In this document: piece by piece, positions 25,564-33,880 of the stretch
Position numbering within the stretch: position 1 is the first letter of the stretch
Layout: the number at the start of each line of letters is the position of its first letter
Assembly (NCBI RefSeq): GCF_021532625.1
Contig: NZ_JAKGAR010000002.1
Span: 124,001 to 188,000 of the forward strand
Origin: Octadecabacter algicola
GTDB taxonomy: Bacteria; Pseudomonadota; Alphaproteobacteria; Rhodobacterales; Rhodobacteraceae
Direction of reading: 5' to 3'
Length of the DNA stretch: 64,000 nt
Made by a program: the position numbers and the translations under genes
The notes under the pieces: generated by a model
The model's input: only the letters and a program-made list of their open reading frames with translations
Database searches by the model: none
Told to the model about the DNA's origin: nothing

Positions 25564-27534
25564 TTATTGGCGCGCAGCAACTTCAGCGGCAAACGCACGG
25601 CTATCAACTGCAAGGTTGGCTTGGCCGAATGGTGATTTTTCATCTTCTGCGTCAAAGAACTGACTGTCGAGTGCCACAACGTTCCATTCCCCATTCAGGT
25701 TCAACAAGAATGGCGATCCGCTGTCTCCTTTCGCTGTATCGCATTCATGCAGAACGGAACTGTCGTTGAAGGCTTGAACGATGCGACAGCCACTATTGCC
25801 AGACAGGTTGTCGCCCGTGTCCCAAGAATACCCAGCCTGATTTACGATCAATCCGGAACGGCCGATCTGTGTCAGTTCCGTCGCTGTCAATTCATGGACG
25901 TTCAAATATCCAACTTGGTCGCCAAGCGGTGAGGCGAGTTCAAGCAACGCCCAATCGTCGCCGTTGCCACCGCCCGCTGGGGCCGAATCCGGTGTGTAAC
26001 CGGGGAAGGCATAGGCGCTGCGCACCTTGGCTTCGCCCATGTTGTTGCCAAGGGACTGACCTGCATAGAAGAAATCCGGTGTGATGAGGTGGTTGTCTTC
26101 ATCAAAGACACAGTGTGCTGCGGTCAGAACCAAAGACGGCCCAACAAGCGTACCTGTGCAATACCCGTCGATCGACCCGATCGCCCGCCAAGGCATTTGG
26201 GTTGCATCGACTAGGAAGCGATCATCACGCCCAAAGAAGTGATTTTCCAAACCCGCCGGACGTGATCGGCCAAGGCAATCGGCCGTGTCCGTGAATGCTT
26301 CGCACGTGTTGTCGCCGCCGATGGCCTCGTTGCAGACACCATCAAAAGCGGTGCTGCAAGTGTCCGTACGGTTGCGAAGATAGGCCACATCGGCACAGTC
26401 TGTGACGTCGGTTCCGGATGTGCAATTGTTCGTCCCGATACCGGGTTCGTCGCATTCGTTGTCATTGGCCCAGCGACACGAATCTTCACCGCCCAGCGCC
26501 ATCGCTCGGCAATCGGACGCATCCGTACCCGGCGTACAATAAACAGTCCCGCCGAAGTTCACATCATCGCATTCCGCGTCATTTGCATATTCGCAGCTGT
26601 CATCGCCCAATTGGGCGCGCAACGTATCTGGGACCAATTCCAGCAGACGCGCCAGTGCCTCGGGCGAGTTGCCGTAGTTGTTACAGTCAGTGGAATCCGA
26701 CCCGTCTACACATGCGCCGCCACCACCGTAGCGCAATTCGTCACACTCGTTGTCATTGGCCCATTGGCAGCTGTCATCATCAAGGCCGGCGGCCAGTTGA
26801 CGGCAATCCGTGGTGTCTGTGCCTTCGGCGCAATAATCGCCTCCGCCGTAGCGGAGCTCGTCGCATTCGTTGTCATTTGCGTATTCGCATGTATCTCCGG
26901 GGCCGCCTGTGGGGGTCTCGGAAATGTTGGCCTCGCCAGCGCTACAATCATTCGCGTCCGTGCCGTCAGCGCAATATCCACCGCCGCCGAACCGCGCTTC
27001 GTCGCATTCATTGTCGTTGGCATATAGGCAGGAATTGTCACCATCAGCCGCTCCTGCGGAGCCGTTCACCAAAGCGATACAATCGCTTGCGTCTGTTCCG
27101 GGTGTACACGCACCCGTTCCGCCGAGGTTCCCGTCGTCGCATTCGTCGTCATTGTTCCAGCGGCAGGTGTTGTTGCCAAGGCTGCGGATCACGTCATTCT
27201 CAAGCTCGAGAGCCAAGGCGCGTTCCATGAAATTTCGTTCCCGATCCGCTTGCCACTGCAGGCAGTCTGTCGTGTCAGACCCATCCAGACAGGCCCCGCC
27301 GCGACCATAGCGAAACTCATCACATTCGCCGTCGTTCGCCCATTGGCAGCTGTCATCCGAGATGCCTTGGCTGACCAAACGGCAATCGGTGGTGTCCGTG
27401 CCATCATCGCAATAGCCTTGGCCGCCGTATCGAACTTCATCACATTCATTGTCATTGGAAAATTCGCAGCTGTCTTGGGCATTAGCCGGAAGCGCGATCA
27501 CAAATGTCACGAGGATGATGAAATATCGAAGCAT
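25564..27534 (-). CDS. secreted trypsin-like serine protease with nine Cys/Asp-rich repeats
   Basis: 656 residues. Signal peptide MLRYFIILVTFVIALPANA. Residues about 20-410 hold nine repeats of roughly 29 residues with pattern C-x4-NDxECDE-x6-GG-x-C-x2-GTDxxDC (repeats 8 and 9 degenerate). Residues about 430-656 are a trypsin-fold S1 protease with His in LVLTAAHC, Asp in DDWALLEL and Ser in AKGDSGSPF, so the triad is complete. The acidic repeats could bind calcium; four cysteines per repeat suggest disulfides. Repeats 1-3 and 5-7 show the same order and linkers, implying internal duplication. Substrate unknown. Confidence 0.85.
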   Translation of the reverse strand: MLRYFIILVTFVIALPANAQDSCEFSNDNECDEVRYGGQGYCDDGTDTTDCRLVSQGISDDSCQWANDGECDEFRYGRGGACLDGSDTTDCLQWQADRERNFMERALALELENDVIRSLGNNTCRWNNDDECDDGNLGGTGACTPGTDASDCIALVNGSAGAADGDNSCLYANDNECDEARFGGGGYCADGTDANDCSAGEANISETPTGGPGDTCEYANDNECDELRYGGGDYCAEGTDTTDCRQLAAGLDDDSCQWANDNECDELRYGGGGACVDGSDSTDCNNYGNSPEALARLLELVPDTLRAQLGDDSCEYANDAECDDVNFGGTVYCTPGTDASDCRAMALGGEDSCRWANDNECDEPGIGTNNCTSGTDVTDCADVAYLRNRTDTCSTAFDGVCNEAIGGDNTCEAFTDTADCLGRSRPAGLENHFFGRDDRFLVDATQMPWRAIGSIDGYCTGTLVGPSLVLTAAHCVFDEDNHLITPDFFYAGQSLGNNMGEAKVRSAYAFPGYTPDSAPAGGGNGDDWALLELASPLGDQVGYLNVHELTATELTQIGRSGLIVNQAGYSWDTGDNLSGNSGCRIVQAFNDSSVLHECDTAKGDSGSPFLLNLNGEWNVVALDSQFFDAEDEKSPFGQANLAVDSRAFAAEVAARQ

Positions 27535-27575
27535 AAGAAAACCTATTGTCTAACTTGAATTGGTTCATCATGGGC

Positions 27576-27612
27576 AAAACAAAGGGCTGGGTCCACTAAG
27601 AACCCAGCCCTC
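27576..27612 (-). terminator. intrinsic terminator after the three-repeat protein gene
   Basis: On the minus strand a 10-bp stem AGGGCTGGGT / ACCCAGCCCT is followed by TTTGTTTT. It lies 36 bp beyond the stop codon at 27647 and resembles the terminator after tpa. Confidence 0.8.
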
Positions 27613-27646
27613 AATTGAAAATCCGGAGCGTCGTGCGCTTCGGGCC

Positions 27647-28126
27647 TTAGTTTACAGGCTTAGCCGCTACGCAGTCCATTGCGTCGGTGCCTGCATCGCA
27701 CGCGCCGGTGCCGCCAAAATTCGGGTCATCACATTCGTCGTCATAAGACCAACGGCATGAGTTATCGCCCAGCAATGTTACGACAGGGGCAGCCACACCA
27801 AGTCCTGCAGCGCGTTCAAGGAACGTCGCCTCACGGTCGACTTGCCAAGCTGCACAGTCTGTCGCGTCAGATCCATCCTGACATGCGCCGGACCCGTTGT
27901 AGCGGTATTCGTCACACTCGCCATCATTTGCGAAGGAACAGCTATCATCGTTAATCCCAGCGCTGAGCAATGTGCAGTCGGTGGTGTCTGTTCCATCGTC
28001 GCAGTAGCCCATACCACCGTAACGCACTTCGTCACATTCATTGTCGTTGGCGAATTCGCAGCTGTCATTTGCAAGCGCTGGCAAGGCGATAACGCAGGTA
28101 AGCAATATGAGGAGAGACCGAAACAT
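27647..28126 (-). CDS. secreted protein with three Cys/Asp-rich repeats
   Basis: 159 residues from the ATG at 28126 (AAAGG upstream). Signal peptide MFRSLLILLTCVIALPALA, then three C-x4-N/YDxECDE...GTDxxDC repeats and a short tail. The sequence aligns along its entire length with the first third of the neighbouring protease (same signal peptide type, same repeats 1-3, same helical linker between repeats 2 and 3), so the two genes arose by tandem duplication and one lacks the protease part. It may be a ligand-binding or inhibitory partner of the protease; function is unknown. Confidence 0.82.
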   Translation of the reverse strand: MFRSLLILLTCVIALPALANDSCEFANDNECDEVRYGGMGYCDDGTDTTDCTLLSAGINDDSCSFANDGECDEYRYNGSGACQDGSDATDCAAWQVDREATFLERAAGLGVAAPVVTLLGDNSCRWSYDDECDDPNFGGTGACDAGTDAMDCVAAKPVN

Positions 28127-28173
28127 GAGGGAACCTTTCAAGGTATTAAAAACTGTGCGCCCACCATGCTCAA

Positions 28174-28207
28174 AACCAAAGGGCGGGTCCAGTAGTGAAC
28201 CCGCCCC
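28174..28207 (-). terminator. intrinsic terminator after tpa
   Basis: On the minus strand GGGCGGGT / ACCCGCCC stem followed by TTTGGTTTTG, 22 bp beyond the tpa stop. It separates tpa from the repeat-protein genes. Confidence 0.8.
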
Positions 28208-28228
28208 TTGCCAAACTTAGTTTTGCTG

Positions 28229-29617
28229 CTAGCCGAAAACGCGACCCAAGGCGTTGCCAACGGCGTCGGTGATCTGGTCAATGTCGTCTGCGGTGGCAAT
28301 CAATGCAGGCGAAAAGCATAGCGTGTTGTTCTTGCCCGGCACTGAGCGGTTTGTCGCCCCGATGATCACACCATTCTTGGCGCAATCGGCGACAACTGCG
28401 CCCACGCGCTTTTCGTCCATTGGCTCTTTGGTTGTGCGATCCACGACCAATTCAGCACCAACAAACAGCCCTTTGCCGCGAACATCCCCGATCACATCGT
28501 ACTTTTCAGCGAGCGCTTTCAGGTTCACCACCATACGATCGCCCATGGCGACGGTGTTTTCCAACAGGTTCTCGTCTTCGATGATCCGCATGTTTTCAAG
28601 CGCCGCGGCAGGACCTGCCGTGCAGCCGCCAAATGTCGAGATATCGCGGAAGTAGTTCAGCGGATCGGACGGGTCGTCCTTAAACAGCTCGAATACCTTT
28701 TCAGAGGTAACACAGCACGAAATCGCCGCATAGCCAGAGGCCACACCTTTGGCCATCGTCACGAAATCAGGTTGGACATCATAGTGCTGATATCCGAACC
28801 ATTTCCCAGTGCGGCCAACGCCGCAGACAACTTCATCGATATGCAGCAAGATGTCGTACTTCTTGCAGATTTCTGAAACGCGCGGCCAGTAGCCTTCGGG
28901 TGCTTCGATCACGCCGCCACCCGCAGTGACAGGTTCAAGGCACAATGCGCCGACTGTATCAGGGCCTTCGCGCAGGATCACTTCTTCGATCTGGTTTGCA
29001 GCCCATTCGCCATAGTTCTCGTCCGGCGCGCCATCCTGTTCATGCTTGCGGTATTCCATGCAGTGGGGCACGCGAATGAACCCCGGTGCAAAAGGGCCGT
29101 ACTGCGCGTTGCGTTCATCCTGACCACCCGCCGACATCGCGGCAATTGTAGAGCCATGATAATCACGGTCCCGATAGAGGATCTTGTGTTTCTTGCCGCC
29201 GTAACGTTTGTGCGCGATCTGGCGCACCATCTTAAAGGCTTTCTCGTTCGCTTCGGAGCCCGAGTTCGCGTAATAGACCCGCGTCATTCCCGGCATTTTG
29301 GACATCAGCTTTTCCGCGAACAAAGCACCCGGAATAGATCCGACCGTGCCACCGAAGAAATTCATCTTCAGGATTTGGTCGCGGACGGCATTTGCGATGC
29401 TTTCACGGCCATAGCCAACATTGACGGTCCAAACACCGCCAGACACGGCGTCGATGGATTCTTTGCCGTGTTGGTCCCAAACGCGCATGCCTTTGCCTTC
29501 GACGATGATCCGCGGCTCGCCGTCTTCAAAGGGCTTGTGCTGAACAAGGTGGTGCCAAACGTGGGCGCGATCGGCGTCAACTACGTGGCTCAGGTCGTTT
29601 GCAGTCATTCCGTCCAT
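28229..29617 (-). CDS. tpa: taurine-pyruvate aminotransferase
   Basis: A 462-residue class-III PLP aminotransferase. The N-terminus (TANDLSHVVDADRAHVWHHL) and blocks YYANSGSEANEKAFK, DRDYHGSTIAAMSAGG, HIDEVVCGVGRTGKWFG and the PLP-lysine segment DFVTMAKGVASG match Tpa enzymes, which transfer the amino group of taurine to pyruvate giving sulfoacetaldehyde and alanine. The ATG follows GGAGG at good spacing. It is separated from xsc by two repeat-protein genes and tauR but shares a putative TauR site with xsc. Another omega-amino acid:pyruvate aminotransferase is the alternative; the context favours Tpa. Confidence 0.88.
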   Translation of the reverse strand: MDGMTANDLSHVVDADRAHVWHHLVQHKPFEDGEPRIIVEGKGMRVWDQHGKESIDAVSGGVWTVNVGYGRESIANAVRDQILKMNFFGGTVGSIPGALFAEKLMSKMPGMTRVYYANSGSEANEKAFKMVRQIAHKRYGGKKHKILYRDRDYHGSTIAAMSAGGQDERNAQYGPFAPGFIRVPHCMEYRKHEQDGAPDENYGEWAANQIEEVILREGPDTVGALCLEPVTAGGGVIEAPEGYWPRVSEICKKYDILLHIDEVVCGVGRTGKWFGYQHYDVQPDFVTMAKGVASGYAAISCCVTSEKVFELFKDDPSDPLNYFRDISTFGGCTAGPAAALENMRIIEDENLLENTVAMGDRMVVNLKALAEKYDVIGDVRGKGLFVGAELVVDRTTKEPMDEKRVGAVVADCAKNGVIIGATNRSVPGKNNTLCFSPALIATADDIDQITDAVGNALGRVFG

Positions 29618-29689
29618 TGGGACCTCCGTTTGGAATCAGGGGCATTGAAGGGGTGGTTCCAAAACTATCACGGTTTTGTTGTGCGGCAG

Positions 29690-29722
29690 ATAGGGCCAGC
29701 TACCTACCGCTCATAGGTCCAA
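29690..29722 (-). promoter_or_regulatory. candidate TauR site upstream of tpa
   Basis: On the minus strand: TTGGACCTAT, 13 bp, CTGGCCCTAT; two direct half-sites 23 bp apart, ending 73 bp before the tpa ATG. Same period and similar sequence as the site before xsc. Confidence 0.7.
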
Positions 29723-29744
29723 TTGGGCGATTGCCAAGCGGGTC

Positions 29745-29775
29745 TTGACCTTCCTGTAACTGGAACCTCTATATG
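29745..29775 (+). promoter_or_regulatory. CueR/HmrR-type copA promoter
   Basis: TTGACC (29745-29750) and TATATG (29770-29775) are separated by 19 bp, the over-long spacer typical of MerR-family promoters. Within it lies ACCTTCC-N7-GGAACCT, closely matching the copper-responsive CueR operator. Confidence 0.85.
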
Positions 29776-29798
29776 ACCTGCATAAACAAGGATCCCCC

Positions 29799-31952
29799 AT
29801 GGCAACTCTACGATTCGAGATTGAAGGAATGACCTGTGGCGGCTGCGCTGCGCGAGCCCAGAAGGCGCTGGCTGGGGTCGAAGGCGTGATCTCGGCGAAT
29901 GTGAACTTGGCGGATCACACAGCAACAGTGGATGCGCCTGCGAAACTTGCGGCCCAAATAGCGGCCGCGTCCACACGAGCAGGGTATGCAGCCAAACCTT
30001 TGGCCGCTGGTGATTTGCCACAAGATAACGTCGACGAAACGCCTGCCTTATTGCGCAATACCTTAATTGCGGCGGCCCTGACACTTCCAATCTTTGTGGC
30101 TGAGATGGGCGGACATGTGTTTCCGAGCGTCCACCATTTCATTGCTTGGGTTCTTGGGACACAGAACAGTTGGCTGATACAATTCGCATTGGCGACGCTT
30201 GTTCTGATCGGCCCCGGCCTGTCATTCTACCGTAAAGGCGTGCCCGCCTTGTTGCGCCGTGCACCAGATATGAATTCTCTGGTTGTGCTCGGGGCCACAG
30301 CCGCTTGGTCCTATTCGACCGTTTCGGTATTTCGCCCCCAGTGGCTGCCCGAGGGGTCTGTCGCCGTCTATTTCGAAGCCGCCGCCGTGATCGTGACGTT
30401 GATCCTGCTGGGCCGCTATCTTGAAGCCCGCGCCAAGGGACGCACGGGGGTCGCAATCAAACGACTTATCGGCTTGCGCCCTGACACTGCTCGCGTCGAA
30501 AGGGGCGACACGCTAGAAGATGTCCCGCTTGATGCTGTCCAAATTGGCGATGTGATTCACATCGCGGCGGGCGGGCGGATTCCGGTTGATGGTGTGCTGC
30601 GCAAGGGCGCGGGGTATGTCGACGAAAGCATGATTTCGGGCGAACCGATGCCTGTTGATAAGGCCATTGATGATCATCTGGTTGCAGGCACAATCAACGG
30701 TACATCTACCCTCGTGATGGAGGCTCGCGCAGTAGGGTCGGACACGATGCTTGCGCGGATCATCGCCATGGTCACGGAGGCACAGGGCGCGCAATTGCCG
30801 GTGCAAGACCTCGTCAACAAGATCACTCTTTGGTTTGTGCCCGCAGTCATGGCCATCGCAATGGTGACTACTTTGACGTGGCTCTTGTTTGGCACTTTAC
30901 CGCAAGCTCTTGTTGCGGGTGTCTCTGTGCTGATCATTGCGTGCCCTTGTGCCATGGGGTTGGCCACTCCGACGTCGATAATGGTTGGCACAGGTCGCGC
31001 AGCGGACCTTGGCGTGTTGTTCCGACGTGGTGATGCGTTGCAGGCGCTACACGGCGTTGATGTTGTGGCGTTTGATAAGACTGGGACCTTAACGATGGGC
31101 AAACCTGCTGTGGTCTCTTCTACGCTGTCTGATGTTGATCTCGCTGCCGTTGCCGCTGTCGAAAGTGCTTCCAACCATCCATTAGCAAGCGCCATAGTTG
31201 CCTTTGCCAATACGGTGTTGCCCGACGCTGAGAATGTGGAAACCATTCCCGGTCACGGGGTGACAGGAACCGTTGATGGGCGCCAAATTGTGATCGGTAA
31301 CGCCGCAATGATGGAACGTTTCGGGACTCACGATAAAATAACGGCAACCGCTGGCCTGACACCTGTGTATGTTTCAATAGACGGACAGGTCGCAGGCATT
31401 CTGGCTTTGCAGGACGAGGCAAAGCAGACAGCCGCTGCAACCGTACAAGCGCTGCAGGATCGCGGGGTTGAGGTTGTGATGATTTCTGGCGACGCGCAGG
31501 CCGCTGCGGACGCGCTTGGCGCACGATTGGGTATCGATCAGGTCGTCGCGGGCGTGCTTCCTGAGGGGAAGGTCGATGCGGTTCGTGCACTCCAAAAAGG
31601 TGATCGTACGGTCGCCTTTGTGGGGGATGGCATCAACGACGCGCCTGCATTAGCAACGGCGGATGTCGGCATAGCCATGGGTGATGGCACCGACGTAGCT
31701 GTTGAAAGCGCAGATGTGGTGCTGGTCTCGGGCAACCCGCTGGGCGTTTTGCGGGCCGTTGAAATCAGCCGACGCACCATTCGAAACATCTGGCAAAACC
31801 TTGGCTGGGCCTTTGGCTACAACGTCGTATTGGTGCCCGTGGCCGCGCTCGGCCTGCTGTCGCCACAACTGGCCGCCCTCGCGATGGCGGCGTCCAGTGT
31901 GTTGGTGGTTAGCAATGCCTTGCGGCTGCGTTGGGTCAAAGGAGGAGTCTGA
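29799..31952 (+). CDS. copA: copper(I)-exporting P1B-type ATPase
   Basis: 717 residues. One N-terminal heavy-metal domain with GMTCGGCAARA, eight membrane segments, transmembrane metal motif CPC (IIACPCAMG), phosphorylation motif DKTGTLTMGK, nucleotide-domain histidine in SNHPLA, and GDGINDAP hinge. CPC plus the single GMTCxxC domain identifies Cu(I)/Ag(I) export from the cytoplasm. It is read from a CueR-type promoter and its stop overlaps the start of the regulator gene by one base (TGATG). Confidence 0.95.
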   Translation: MATLRFEIEGMTCGGCAARAQKALAGVEGVISANVNLADHTATVDAPAKLAAQIAAASTRAGYAAKPLAAGDLPQDNVDETPALLRNTLIAAALTLPIFVAEMGGHVFPSVHHFIAWVLGTQNSWLIQFALATLVLIGPGLSFYRKGVPALLRRAPDMNSLVVLGATAAWSYSTVSVFRPQWLPEGSVAVYFEAAAVIVTLILLGRYLEARAKGRTGVAIKRLIGLRPDTARVERGDTLEDVPLDAVQIGDVIHIAAGGRIPVDGVLRKGAGYVDESMISGEPMPVDKAIDDHLVAGTINGTSTLVMEARAVGSDTMLARIIAMVTEAQGAQLPVQDLVNKITLWFVPAVMAIAMVTTLTWLLFGTLPQALVAGVSVLIIACPCAMGLATPTSIMVGTGRAADLGVLFRRGDALQALHGVDVVAFDKTGTLTMGKPAVVSSTLSDVDLAAVAAVESASNHPLASAIVAFANTVLPDAENVETIPGHGVTGTVDGRQIVIGNAAMMERFGTHDKITATAGLTPVYVSIDGQVAGILALQDEAKQTAAATVQALQDRGVEVVMISGDAQAAADALGARLGIDQVVAGVLPEGKVDAVRALQKGDRTVAFVGDGINDAPALATADVGIAMGDGTDVAVESADVVLVSGNPLGVLRAVEISRRTIRNIWQNLGWAFGYNVVLVPVAALGLLSPQLAALAMAASSVLVVSNALRLRWVKGGV

Positions 31953-32344
31953 TGAACATTAAAGACGCAGCAGAAAAATCGGGACTGCCCGCCAAAACGA
32001 TCCGCTACTATGAGGATATCGGGTTGGTCACGCCGGACCGCGCTGTCAATGGTTACCGCGACTTCGATGCGGCGCATTTGCACAAACTTACCTTCTTGGC
32101 GCAGGCCCGCGGCCTTGGGTTCTCGATTGAGGACTGCCGCAACCTTCTGGCGCTTTGGGAAGACCAAGACCGCGCCAGTGGCGACGTGCGATCCATTGCA
32201 AAACAGCATCTCGCCGAGATCGAAAGCAAAATATCAGGGTTGGAAGCCATGCGTGCAACTCTTGCCGATCTTGTGGAAACCTGCGCTGGGGATGACCGGC
32301 CCGATTGCCCGATTATCGACCGTCTGCAAGGCCCTGCGAAGTAA
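31952..32344 (+). CDS. copper-responsive MerR-family regulator (CueR/HmrR)
   Basis: 130 residues. MerR winged helix at residues 1-70 (AGLPAKTIRYYEDIGL-type: KSGLPAKTIRYYEDIGL), dimerisation helix, and a C-terminal C-x7-C (CAGDDRPDC) equivalent to the Cu(I)-binding Cys112/Cys120 pair of CueR. GGAGGA within the copA end gives its ribosome binding site, so it is coupled to copA. It would twist the 19-bp-spacer promoter upstream of copA when Cu(I) binds. Both cueR and hmrR names are in use. Confidence 0.92.
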   Translation: MNIKDAAEKSGLPAKTIRYYEDIGLVTPDRAVNGYRDFDAAHLHKLTFLAQARGLGFSIEDCRNLLALWEDQDRASGDVRSIAKQHLAEIESKISGLEAMRATLADLVETCAGDDRPDCPIIDRLQGPAK

Positions 32345-32350
32345 GTTCCG

Positions 32351-32418
32351 CGAAAAAACGACTCGAATGCGCCTAAATTTTGCCTAACATGTTTGGCAAA
32401 CTGAGGCCGGTTTTTTCG
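32351..32418. other. nested inverted repeats between the copper regulator and the next gene
   Basis: Outer arms CGAAAAAAC (32351-32359) and GTTTTTTCG (32410-32418) enclose an inner stem TTTGCC / GGCAAA (32379-32384 and 32395-32400). The ribosome binding site of the next gene follows at once, so it may terminate copper-operon transcription or modulate the downstream gene. Confidence 0.45.
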
Positions 32419-32433
32419 TAAGGAGCGGTTTTG

Positions 32434-32886
32434 ATGGCACTTAGTTTTGCAAACGATAGAATGATCGCGCGCGCGCCGCTGGTGCTTGGCATGATAGCTC
32501 TTGCCGTCTTGGTTGCAGGGGCTTTCATGCAATCATTTGGGATTGGTTCGGGCCTCCTCGAAAAGGTTTCGATTGGCGCGACCACTATTTTCGGGTTGAT
32601 GGCAAAAATCGCTGGCGGTGTCGGGTTCGCTGCATTGGGCGTGTTCGTGCTGCATTCCCGTCCGACGGACACACCGTCCGAAACCCAAGACTTATCACCG
32701 AACACCCCCGAACCGATCCACGCCTACGAGGCGACCGACGCGGACGACGTAGTTCCAAAAACCAGTGCAGGATTCGGAATACGAAAAATGCTGATCGTAT
32801 TTGTAGGGGTTCTGTTCCTGTTGGGGCTGGCCGCTGTACTGTCCGATTTTATGGGTTCATCGGCAACGGGCCTTAACCCAGCTTAG
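32434..32886 (+). CDS. hypothetical membrane protein, 150 residues
   Basis: Three hydrophobic segments (residues about 14-34, 44-68 and 114-138) with a central polar stretch rich in Asp, Glu, Pro and Thr (residues 72-105). AAGGAGCGG precedes the ATG. Its stop codon overlaps the convergent mipZ stop by four bases. No known domain is recognised. Inner-membrane location is inferred. Confidence 0.7.
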   Translation: MALSFANDRMIARAPLVLGMIALAVLVAGAFMQSFGIGSGLLEKVSIGATTIFGLMAKIAGGVGFAALGVFVLHSRPTDTPSETQDLSPNTPEPIHAYEATDADDVVPKTSAGFGIRKMLIVFVGVLFLLGLAAVLSDFMGSSATGLNPA

Positions 32887-33698
32887 AAATCGACGGTGAC
32901 ACCCGGCAAGTTCAGCGCCTTGATCAGGTCGCGTAGTTCTTGGCGGGCTGCGACGTTCGAGATGTTCAGACCTTTTACGCCCAAATCGCGCAGGTCCAGC
33001 AAGGTCAGGCCACGTGGGAACAATTCACGAAAGATGACCCGCTCGTTAAACCCGGGTGCCGTGCGAAAGCCGATCCGCTTGGATAGTTTTTCAATCGCGG
33101 CTTCCATCTTTTGTTTGTTCACCATGTTCTGCGCGCCCATCCGGTTTCGGACGACAACCCAATCGATGGGTTCGAAACCTGCCTGCGCCCGCAGCTGACG
33201 CGCATTCCAGACCATTTGGCTATAGACGGCAGGACCGGTGATCGTTTCACCGTCGCTGTCGATGTGGGCCAACAGGTCAAAATCGATGAAGCTGTCGTTC
33301 AATGGGGTGATCAACGTGTCCGCCAGCGAATGCGCGACTTGGGACAGGCGCGTGTGGCTACCTGGGCAATCGATCAGGATGAAATCATTGTCAGGTTCCA
33401 AACCCGCGACCGCAACAGATAAGCGGTGGTCAAAGATGTTCTCACCATCGCGCAAGGTTGCAGGATCTACCTCGGGGAGGTCGTGGTACGTGGGCGTTGG
33501 CAGTTCCAAACCCTGTTCGGCCATGTATTTCTGACGATTGGTCACATAGCGGCCCAGCGTTTTCTGGCGCAAGTCCAGATCAAGCGTGCCAACCTTATGG
33601 CCCATGCGTGAAAGGGCTGTTGCTACGTGCATCGATACGGTTGATTTACCCGCGCCGCCCTTTTCGTTCCCCACGACGATAATATGTGCCACTGCCAT
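32883..33698 (-). CDS. mipZ: MipZ-type division-plane positioning ATPase
   Basis: 271 residues, ParA/MinD superfamily. Start at 33698 gives MAVAHIIVVGNEKGGAGKST with the deviant Walker A motif near residue 10; switch regions TLDLDLRQKTLGRY and ILIDCPGSHTRLS follow. This DLDxRQ arrangement is typical of MipZ, which forms a gradient from the poles through ParB and inhibits FtsZ in alphaproteobacteria. A longer frame to 33884 is not conserved in character and is rejected. Divergent from the DEAD-box helicase gene. Confidence 0.9.
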   Translation of the reverse strand: MAVAHIIVVGNEKGGAGKSTVSMHVATALSRMGHKVGTLDLDLRQKTLGRYVTNRQKYMAEQGLELPTPTYHDLPEVDPATLRDGENIFDHRLSVAVAGLEPDNDFILIDCPGSHTRLSQVAHSLADTLITPLNDSFIDFDLLAHIDSDGETITGPAVYSQMVWNARQLRAQAGFEPIDWVVVRNRMGAQNMVNKQKMEAAIEKLSKRIGFRTAPGFNERVIFRELFPRGLTLLDLRDLGVKGLNISNVAARQELRDLIKALNLPGVTVDF

Positions 33699-33778
33699 TT
33701 GCCCCTTTGTTGATCCGGATCGTTGTCCGAAGTGCGTGGCGTAACTATAGGCGCGGCGGGACGCAAGGCAAAGAGGGA

Positions 33779-33784
33779 TTGACT
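33779..33784 (+). promoter_or_regulatory. candidate -35 element for the helicase leader
   Basis: TTGACT at 33779-33784, upstream of the structured leader; the matching -10 is poor (CATTTG at 33802 with 17-bp spacing), so the transcription start is only approximately placed near 33810. Confidence 0.3.
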
Positions 33785-33817
33785 TGTGGGCATATAGGCC
33801 CCATTTGGCCCTCAGGT

Positions 33818-33880
33818 CTGATACCGGCTGCCGCGTGAGCAGGCGCCCCGAAAAGCAAATGGGGCGCACAGGAGTATCAG
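33818..33880 (+). ncRNA. three-way-junction RNA element in the 5' leader of the DEAD-box helicase gene
   Basis: P1: CTGATAC (33818-33824) pairs with GTATCAG (33874-33880). P2: CTGC (33828-33831) with GCAG (33839-33842). P3: GCGCCCC (33843-33849) with GGGGCGC (33861-33867) closing an 11-base A-rich loop. Further hairpins follow, such as CGCCG/CGGCG at 33908-33924 and GGCC/GGCC near 33995-34010. The leader, 33785-34064, has no coding sequence. A structured autoregulatory leader for an RNA helicase is a reasonable inference; I cannot assign it to a known RNA family. Confidence 0.6.

Noticed and set aside
26418-27230. Long plus-strand frame opposite the repeat-protease gene
   Set aside because: It is the shadow of the repetitive DNECDE coding sequence; its translation is Arg/His-rich low complexity without domains.
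25600-28130. Periodic DNA resembling a CRISPR or satellite array
   Set aside because: The period follows codon-level repeats of the two secreted proteins; units vary and there are no unique spacers.
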